A stretch of 27,756 nucleotides of DNA, from contig JAEYZR010000326.1 in the NCBI GenBank assembly GCA_023427945.1, positions 1 through 27,756 of the forward strand. Reading direction: 5' to 3'. Source of the DNA: Pseudomonadota bacterium. GTDB taxonomy: Bacteria > Pseudomonadota > Gammaproteobacteria > Burkholderiales > Burkholderiaceae_B. Shown here piece by piece: positions 23,257 through 27,756 of this stretch (position 1 is the stretch's first letter; each line of letters starts with the position of its first letter). The notes beneath the pieces were generated by a model. The model was not told the DNA's origin. It ran no database searches and saw nothing but the letters and a program-made list of their open reading frames with translations. Position numbers and translations under genes: made by a program.

Positions 23257-23417
23257 GGCAAACGGCCGACAGGCACCCGTTACCCGACGGCATGGCGAAC
23301 GGTCGCCGGGTTGCTCACCATGCGACAGCGAGCAAACGGTCGCCAAGGCAATAATTCTCAGTCGGCCAGCGAACAGCCATCTCTCATTTTCGATGCAAGG
23401 TCCGGCGAACGGTCACA
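23257..23417. repeat. Five degenerate copies of GCRAACGGYC spaced about 37 bp
   Basis: Copies begin at 23257 (GGCAAACGGCCGA), 23294 (GGCGAACGGTCGCC), 23331 (AGCAAACGGTCGCC), 23368 (AGCGAACAGCCATC) and 23404 (GGCGAACGGTCAC), with steps of 37, 37, 37 and 36 nt. Only the first 10-14 bases of each unit are conserved; the sequences between differ. The period is not a multiple of three, so it is not a coding repeat. It occupies the gene-poor stretch 23195-23655, in which I find no convincing gene. It could be a protein-binding array or a decayed tandem repeat. Confidence 0.5.
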
Positions 23418-23655
23418 TGCTGCTCATCATCCTGCGTCTGTACTGAATCTGCGATGCTCGACCCAAGAGCGCTACCGCGTAAAGTCGCCTGGGACGGCCA
23501 CTTTGCATTGACATGGCACACAGTGCCCAGTCGCGGTTGACCCGCCCCATACCACCGCACTCACCGAACTCACTACACCCACCGCCAGGCTACGAGCTCA
23601 CAACTGCCCGGTTGAGTCACGGCGAGCATCGGACATCGCCCCACCCGCCCCCTGC

Positions 23656-23913
23656 CTACTTGACCCGACGGCCATTTGCAACGAACGACGCTGGAGTCGA
23701 CACGTCCTTTTCGGACATGCTCTCCAGCGCCCGCAGTCCATCCACTGCGGCGACAGACGAGTCGGCAAACTGGACCGGAGAGGTCACGATTTGATCGATG
23801 GGCGTGGCCTGCGGGTTGTGGACGTCGACCTCCCAACCGAACTGGTTTCGACCCGTAGACACAACGTTCAGCGTGGCATGCCAATCAGCATGACTTTTTG
23901 TGAGTATTTTCAT
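23656..23913 (-). CDS. Small protein of unknown function (85 aa)
   Basis: I do not recognise this protein. The start MKILTKSHADWHATL is preferred; 12 more codons are open upstream, but GGTGG lies about nine nt before the chosen ATG. The 85 residues contain a likely beta-rich part (DWHATLNVVSTGRNQFGWEVDVHN) followed by a helix (SVAAVDGLRALESMSE). No export signal or membrane segment is visible. It is divergent from the PIN-domain unit at 24010, separated by 96 nt. Confidence 0.5.
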   Translation of the reverse strand: MKILTKSHADWHATLNVVSTGRNQFGWEVDVHNPQATPIDQIVTSPVQFADSSVAAVDGLRALESMSEKDVSTPASFVANGRRVK

Positions 23914-23997
23914 GAGATACCACCGAAATTTGTTAGCTTTATCAAGCAATTGGTGTACCCAGGCAGCATGCGTGTAGCACGATCAATCGGCGCCAGC

Positions 23998-24003
23998 TAA
24001 AAT
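23998..24003 (+). promoter_or_regulatory. -10-like element six nt before a start codon (possible leaderless mRNA)
   Basis: TAAAAT (5 of 6 matches to the -10 consensus) ends six nt before the ATG at 24010. Transcription would then start at or next to the ATG. No Shine-Dalgarno is present and no clear -35 is seen, so this is suggestive only. Confidence 0.3.
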
Positions 24004-24009
24004 TTCGGA

Positions 24010-24420
24010 ATGAATACACCCATTTCACCGGCCGACGATCAGGCCAACGCTGGCAGCTCCACGGCTCCCGGCGCAGATTCCCTTCCATGGGGACATCAGC
24101 ATCCCAACTGCAAGGGCGAAGCTGCCATTGCGTTCTTCACATCCGATCTGGCTCGCACAATCGAAGCCCATCTCGTGGGCAAAGAGGTCGATGCCGACGT
24201 GCTTGCACAGGCACAGCAGGCGGTCGATCGCCTGCTTGCCATCTATGTCGCCCTGCAGGCGGCACCCTATGCATTCCAGGATCAACGGATCACATTGAGC
24301 ATTGCCATGCAGGAGCGTGCCGATGGCCCATCCTTCCCATATGTGGCACTGAACACCAGCGAAAGGCTGGAGGGCCTGATCATCGACATGCAGGAACGTG
24401 AACGCCTGGGCCTGGGCTGA
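24010..24420 (+). CDS. Protein of unknown function upstream of the PIN-domain gene (136 aa)
   Basis: I do not recognise this protein. The N-terminal 30 residues are polar and low-complexity (PADDQANAGSSTAPGAD). The rest looks helical: DLARTIEAHLVGKEVDADVLAQAQQAVDRLLAIYVALQAAPYAF, then RLEGLIIDMQERERLG. No helix-turn-helix is evident. No Shine-Dalgarno lies before the ATG, while a -10-like TAAAAT sits six nt upstream. The stop is 13 nt before the PIN-domain gene, so the two are probably co-expressed. It could be an antitoxin-like partner, but nothing in the sequence proves it. Confidence 0.7.
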   Translation: MNTPISPADDQANAGSSTAPGADSLPWGHQHPNCKGEAAIAFFTSDLARTIEAHLVGKEVDADVLAQAQQAVDRLLAIYVALQAAPYAFQDQRITLSIAMQERADGPSFPYVALNTSERLEGLIIDMQERERLGLG

Positions 24421-24433
24421 GAAACGGGCTGGC

Positions 24434-25042
24434 ATGACCATCGCGCCCTCCCCTGTGCACTTTGTCGTGCTCGATGCCTGCGTGCTGATGCCCACTATTT
24501 TGCGGCGTCTTCTTCTGCGTGTGGCAAGCCAGGGATGTTTTGTACCGGCGTGGAGCGCGCGCATAGGCGATGAATGGCGCCGCAATGCGGCCCGTCTCTG
24601 GGAGGTTCCGCTGGCGGAACTGCAAGGCGAGTGGGACGATATGAACAGCCGGTTTCCCGATGCGGATCCCGGCGATTGCAGTGCCTACGAAACGGGTTTG
24701 CGCTACAGCGACCCCAAGGACTGGCACGTGATTGCGGCAGGCCTGGCCAGGCGTGCGCGTAGTGGCCTGGCCTACCCGCCCACAGTGTCCGTGATGACCT
24801 GGAATCTCAAGGATTTCAATCGTTCGGAACTCAAGCGACAGGCTGTCGGTGTCGCCAGCCCTGACGCGTTATTGTCCAAATGGTTCGATGATTCGCCCGA
24901 GCGAATGATGCCTGCGTTCGAGAACGTGTTGGCGGACGCGAGTCTGGTGGGGCGCCCAGCGCTCGATCTGGCGCAAGCCTTGCACAAGGAGCGCCTGTTC
25001 AGGCTGGCCAATCTGGTGCAGGCTTACCAAACCACGCGATAG
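24434..25042 (+). CDS. PIN-domain protein (VapC-like ribonuclease fold)
   Basis: This is a predicted metal-dependent ribonuclease of the PIN superfamily. The 202 residues show the acidic site residues in order: Asp14 (VVLDACVLMPT), Glu47 (GDEWRRN), Asp93/Asp96 (YSDPKDWHVIAAGLA) and Asp127 (TWNLKDFNRSEL). It is longer than VapC toxins (about 130), with a C-terminal helical extension. In this PIN subgroup (DACVL-P start) many members are toxins paired with an upstream DNA-binding partner; here the upstream gene lacks an obvious DNA-binding motif. The start was set at the ATG at 24434, not the GTG at 24398, because the domain begins there. Confidence 0.8.
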   Translation: MTIAPSPVHFVVLDACVLMPTILRRLLLRVASQGCFVPAWSARIGDEWRRNAARLWEVPLAELQGEWDDMNSRFPDADPGDCSAYETGLRYSDPKDWHVIAAGLARRARSGLAYPPTVSVMTWNLKDFNRSELKRQAVGVASPDALLSKWFDDSPERMMPAFENVLADASLVGRPALDLAQALHKERLFRLANLVQAYQTTR

Positions 25043-25059
25043 ATAGCGGTCGCTGCGGC

Positions 25060-26277
25060 TTACTGATTATGGTTGCTTGCCGGGAACCCGGCGGCGTTCA
25101 ACCGGGCAATCACTTCGGCGACGTGCTCGGGACCGCGGGTCTGAATGACGAAATCGACCTCGACGGTTTGCACGGGCAATGACGTGAATGCGCGCTGGTG
25201 ATGCACTTCGGTGATGTTCGCCTGGGCATCGGCAATCAGGGATGTCACTCGCGCCAGCGCGCCTGGCAGATCACGCAGGTCCACCCGGACGCGTGCCAGG
25301 CGTCCAGCGCGCACCATGCCGCGCTCGATCAGTTCGCCAAGCATCAGAGGGTCGATGTTGCCGCCGGTCAGCACCAGCCCGATCTTCTTGCCCTGAAAGG
25401 CGGTGGAACCGGTTTCCTGAGCATGCAGCAGCGCGGCCAGACCTGCCGCACCTGCGCCTTCGACCACGGTTTTCTCGATCTCCAGCAGCATCACGATGGC
25501 GTGTTCGATGTCGCTTTCCTCGACCAGTTCGATACGATCCACGTGTCCGGCGATGATGCGCTGCGTGATTTCGCCAGGCGATTTGACGGCGATCCCTTCA
25601 GCAATGGTGTATTGACCCGTTTCCATTGCCTGGCCGGTGATGGCCGAGTACATGGACGGAAACCGGCGAGTCTGTACACCCACGATTTCGATGTCCGGCC
25701 TCAAGCCACGGGCGGCCACCGCCATGCCGGACATCAGGCCACCGCCACCGATGGCTACCACCAGCATGTCCAGATCGGGCTGGTCCTCCAGCATTTCCAG
25801 CGCCACGGTGCCCTGCCCGGCAATCACGGCCTCATCGTCATAAGGATGGATCATGACCAGGTTTCGCTCGGCGGCCAAGGCGTAGCCACGGGCTTTTGCG
25901 TCGTCGAAGGTGTCGCCTGCCAGCTCCACATGCGCACCGAGGCGGCGCGTATTGCCGACTTTCACGGTGGGCGTGAAACGCGGCATCACAATCGTGGCCG
26001 GCACGCCCATCCGGCGAGCGTGATAGGCGACGCCTTGCGCGTGGTTGCCTGCCGAGACGGCGATGACGCCGCCGGCGCGTTGTTCCGGCGAGAGCAGCAT
26101 CATGCGGTTGAAAGCCCCCCGCTCCTTGAACGAGGCGGTGAATTGCAGGTTCTCGAACTTCAACCAGATGTCGGCGCCCAGAATGTCCGAAAGCGTGCGC
26201 GAGTGCGAAAACGGTGTTTTCAGCACCTGCCCCTGCATATCCCTGCGGGCCTGCTTGATGACGGAAAGATCAATCAT
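25060..26277 (-). CDS. ilvA: Threonine ammonia-lyase with ACT domain
   Basis: This PLP enzyme converts threonine to 2-oxobutanoate and ammonia, feeding isoleucine synthesis or threonine breakdown. The 405 residues include the PLP lysine in ASFKERGAF (Lys51), AVSAGNHAQGVAY, and the phosphate-binding loop AIGGGGLMSGMA. A C-terminal ACT domain (about 328-400, ARVRVDLRDLPGALARVTSLI) follows. The single-ACT, 405-residue form differs from the 514-residue E. coli IlvA and resembles the TdcB-plus-ACT type, so the gene symbol is the broad one. It follows a lipoprotein gene by 13 nt and converges with the PIN gene. Confidence 0.93.
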   Translation of the reverse strand: MIDLSVIKQARRDMQGQVLKTPFSHSRTLSDILGADIWLKFENLQFTASFKERGAFNRMMLLSPEQRAGGVIAVSAGNHAQGVAYHARRMGVPATIVMPRFTPTVKVGNTRRLGAHVELAGDTFDDAKARGYALAAERNLVMIHPYDDEAVIAGQGTVALEMLEDQPDLDMLVVAIGGGGLMSGMAVAARGLRPDIEIVGVQTRRFPSMYSAITGQAMETGQYTIAEGIAVKSPGEITQRIIAGHVDRIELVEESDIEHAIVMLLEIEKTVVEGAGAAGLAALLHAQETGSTAFQGKKIGLVLTGGNIDPLMLGELIERGMVRAGRLARVRVDLRDLPGALARVTSLIADAQANITEVHHQRAFTSLPVQTVEVDFVIQTRGPEHVAEVIARLNAAGFPASNHNQ

Positions 26278-26290
26278 GGGTAGCGACTTT

Positions 26291-27022
26291 TTAACGGACG
26301 GGCAGGAAGTTGAAGAACATCAAACCCTGCGCGTAATTGATGCCGATTCGGCGGGTATTCTCGCCCAGAAGGTTGGCGACCAGATCCAGCCGCCCGATCA
26401 ACTCACCAAAGATACGCTCGAAACTGAGGTTGACGGCGTCTTGCGACCATTCATTGGCCAACAGCAAGGGCTTGCCGAATGTGTCCCGCCGGGTCGCCAG
26501 CATCCAGGCGGCGGCCTCGACGTTGCGTGCGGCATTGAACACACGCTGGCCATCCAGGATGTCCGTGGCATAAAACATCACTTTGCCATTGTGCGCCGCA
26601 ATGATCGTATCAGCCAGTCCGTAGATGAACGCGGCCACGCGGTCGCCGCGGTAGTCGGGATTGAGGGCCACTCCCAGGATCTGGATGTCACGCAGGCTGA
26701 CAAGGCCTGCAGGCGGCACACGCGTTGCGACGGCCTGACGTAAAAACTGTGTTGCCTGCTCAGGGCTTTGCATCCCTGCACCGCGCCATTGCGCCGGATT
26801 GCGCCGGTAGAGTTTGTCAGCCATCAGATAGAGGCTCTCTAGGTTGTCCCGCATGGCGATGGACAGCGTGCGATTGAAGTCAGTCTGTCCTATCTGGTCT
26901 GGCGACATGGGTGCCGTACGGGGCCCCCTGCCATCAGTACGAGACGACAATTCGGGCGGCAACATACAGGCACTGCTCATGAGTGCAAGCAAGATCAAGC
27001 TGACCTTCGTCGCTGCGTGCAT
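26291..27022 (-). CDS. Lipoprotein of unknown function
   Basis: The 243-residue protein starts with a lipoprotein signal (MHAATKVSLILLALMSSAC, lipobox ending at Cys19). The mature domain is mostly helical, with conserved-looking text NLESLYLMADKLYRRNPAQW and DYRGDRVAAFIYGLADTIIAAHNGK. The charged and aromatic C-terminus ends YAQGLMFFNFLPVR. I recall the same kind of gene beside pnp in Bordetella-type genomes but know no function. It is 13 nt upstream of ilvA on the same strand, so they are likely co-transcribed, although the functions look unrelated. Confidence 0.82.
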   Translation of the reverse strand: MHAATKVSLILLALMSSACMLPPELSSRTDGRGPRTAPMSPDQIGQTDFNRTLSIAMRDNLESLYLMADKLYRRNPAQWRGAGMQSPEQATQFLRQAVATRVPPAGLVSLRDIQILGVALNPDYRGDRVAAFIYGLADTIIAAHNGKVMFYATDILDGQRVFNAARNVEAAAWMLATRRDTFGKPLLLANEWSQDAVNLSFERIFGELIGRLDLVANLLGENTRRIGINYAQGLMFFNFLPVR

Positions 27023-27099
27023 GCCCGCTTAGCCTCCTGCCCAAATGATGCAACACTTTAACTCAGACTGCCACGACCATACCGTGCGCAAGCACGATG

Positions 27100-27127
27100 C
27101 AAAACGGCGCCCGAAGGCGCCGTTTTG
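27100..27127 (-). terminator. Intrinsic terminator of pnp
   Basis: CAAAACGGCGCC (27100-27111) and GGCGCCGTTTTG (27116-27127) form a perfect 12-bp stem with a 4-nt loop. Read on the minus strand it ends GGCGCC-GTTTTG, a strong terminator just past the pnp stop. Being symmetric, it could also act on plus-strand transcripts. Confidence 0.85.
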
Positions 27128-27188
27128 AGATCAGGCCGTTGCTGTCGATCAGGCAGTGACTGCCCGACCGTCAAGCGATCGACGAGGT

Positions 27189-27756
27189 TCAGGCAGAAGG
27201 AGCTTGCCCTTCGGGTGCAGCAGCTTCGGCGGCGGGCGCGTCGGCTTGCTGTTGCTCGATGCCACCGATGGCTTTGGCGGACAGGCGCAGGCGGCCTTTT
27301 TCGTCGGCCTCGATCACCTTCACACGAACCGCCTGGCCCACCTTCAACACGTCGTTGATGTTGGCAATACGGTAGTTGGCGATTTCCGAGATGTGCAGCA
27401 GACCGTCACGGCCCGGCAACACTTGCACGATGGCGCCAAAGTCCAGCAAACGCAGCACGGTGCCGTCGTAGACTTGGTTGACTTCGACGTCGGCGGTCAG
27501 CTCGACGATGCGACGCTTGGCCTCTTCAGCACGCTCCGTATCGACGCTGTCAATGACGTTGGTGCCGTCGTCGCCGATGTCGATCTGGGTACCTGTCTCT
27601 TCGGTCAGGGCACGAATGGTGGCACCACCCTTGCCGATCACGTCACGGATTTTTTCCGGATTGATCTTCACGGTGATCATGCGGGGCGCAAAGTTGGAGA
27701 TCTGGCCAGACATTTCGCTGCCGACCTTTTCCATTTCACCCAGGATGTGCAGACGG
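27189..27756 (-). CDS. pnp: Polyribonucleotide nucleotidyltransferase (C-terminal part, 5' end off window)
   Basis: This is the end of PNPase, the phosphorolytic 3'-5' exoribonuclease of the RNA degradosome. About 188 residues are present. They begin RLHILGEMEKV in the core-to-KH junction and continue with the KH domain (ITVKINPEKIRDVIGKGGATIRALTEETG). The S1 domain follows (VYDGTVLRLLDFGAIVQVLPGRDGLLHISE...), with a short Ala-rich tail. The frame is open to the window edge. The upstream two-thirds of the gene is outside. It is followed by the terminator at 27100-27127. Confidence 0.95.
   Translation of the reverse strand, partial: RLHILGEMEKVGSEMSGQISNFAPRMITVKINPEKIRDVIGKGGATIRALTEETGTQIDIGDDGTNVIDSVDTERAEEAKRRIVELTADVEVNQVYDGTVLRLLDFGAIVQVLPGRDGLLHISEIANYRIANINDVLKVGQAVRVKVIEADEKGRLRLSAKAIGGIEQQQADAPAAEAAAPEGQAPSA

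Noticed and set aside
23257..23417. A CRISPR array for the 37-bp-spaced repeats
   Set aside because: Only 10-14 bases per unit are conserved and they are imperfect; CRISPR repeats are longer and nearly identical, and no cas gene is present.
23101..23511. Open frames in the 23151-23655 gap on either strand
   Set aside because: They lack ribosome sites and domain features, and overlap the end of a real gene in another frame.
25198..26283. Plus-strand open frame of 361 codons opposite ilvA
   Set aside because: It is a shadow of ilvA with no domain features.

Overview
The window reads as a chromosomal segment of a betaproteobacterium, most likely order Burkholderiales and probably Alcaligenaceae (Bordetella/Achromobacter-like). 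The basis is the protein families and the order pnp - lipoprotein - ilvA ... qor - tpiA - secG - tRNA-Leu ... nuoABCDEFG, together with a Burkholderiales-type general porin. I recall this order from that family; no search was run.

Layout. 1-6886 is the start of the complex I operon on the minus strand (nuoA to a partial nuoG), with a good sigma-70 promoter just upstream of nuoA. 7057-8320 is a major outer-membrane porin whose 3' UTR folds into several hairpins before a strong terminator. 8522-11119 is a tightly overlapping three-gene unit: lipid kinase, calcineurin-like phosphoesterase and PAP2 phosphatase. 11341-15447 carries a class II aldolase-family protein, a LigB-type dioxygenase and a DoxX membrane protein facing a divergent LysR regulator, and an NlpD-like LysM/LytM lipoprotein. 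15557-16390 holds two small exported proteins that look like diverged paralogues.

16400-18884 looks like the remnant of a genomic island. It is visibly more AT-rich and contains one unrecognised 554-residue coiled-coil protein. It also holds a broken phage-type integrase and ends exactly at the 3' side of tRNA-Leu(GAG). Beyond that tRNA come the housekeeping genes secG, tpiA and a quinone oxidoreductase, then tRNA-Ser(UGA).

The most striking element is at 21936-22236. This is a tRNA-Leu(UAA) gene split in its anticodon by a 214-nt group I intron. The intron core closely resembles, from memory, the Azoarcus tRNA-Ile intron, and its P3 helix is changed on both strands in a compensatory way. 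The rest of the window contains small unknown proteins, a Lys/Ala-rich exported protein, and a short five-copy repeat spaced about 37 bp. There is also a two-gene unit ending in a PIN-domain protein (a possible toxin-antitoxin-like pair), followed by threonine ammonia-lyase with an upstream lipoprotein gene, and the 3' end of pnp.

The strongest leads for something undescribed are the intron, the orphan island protein, the porin 3' UTR as a source of a small RNA, and the PIN-domain pair.
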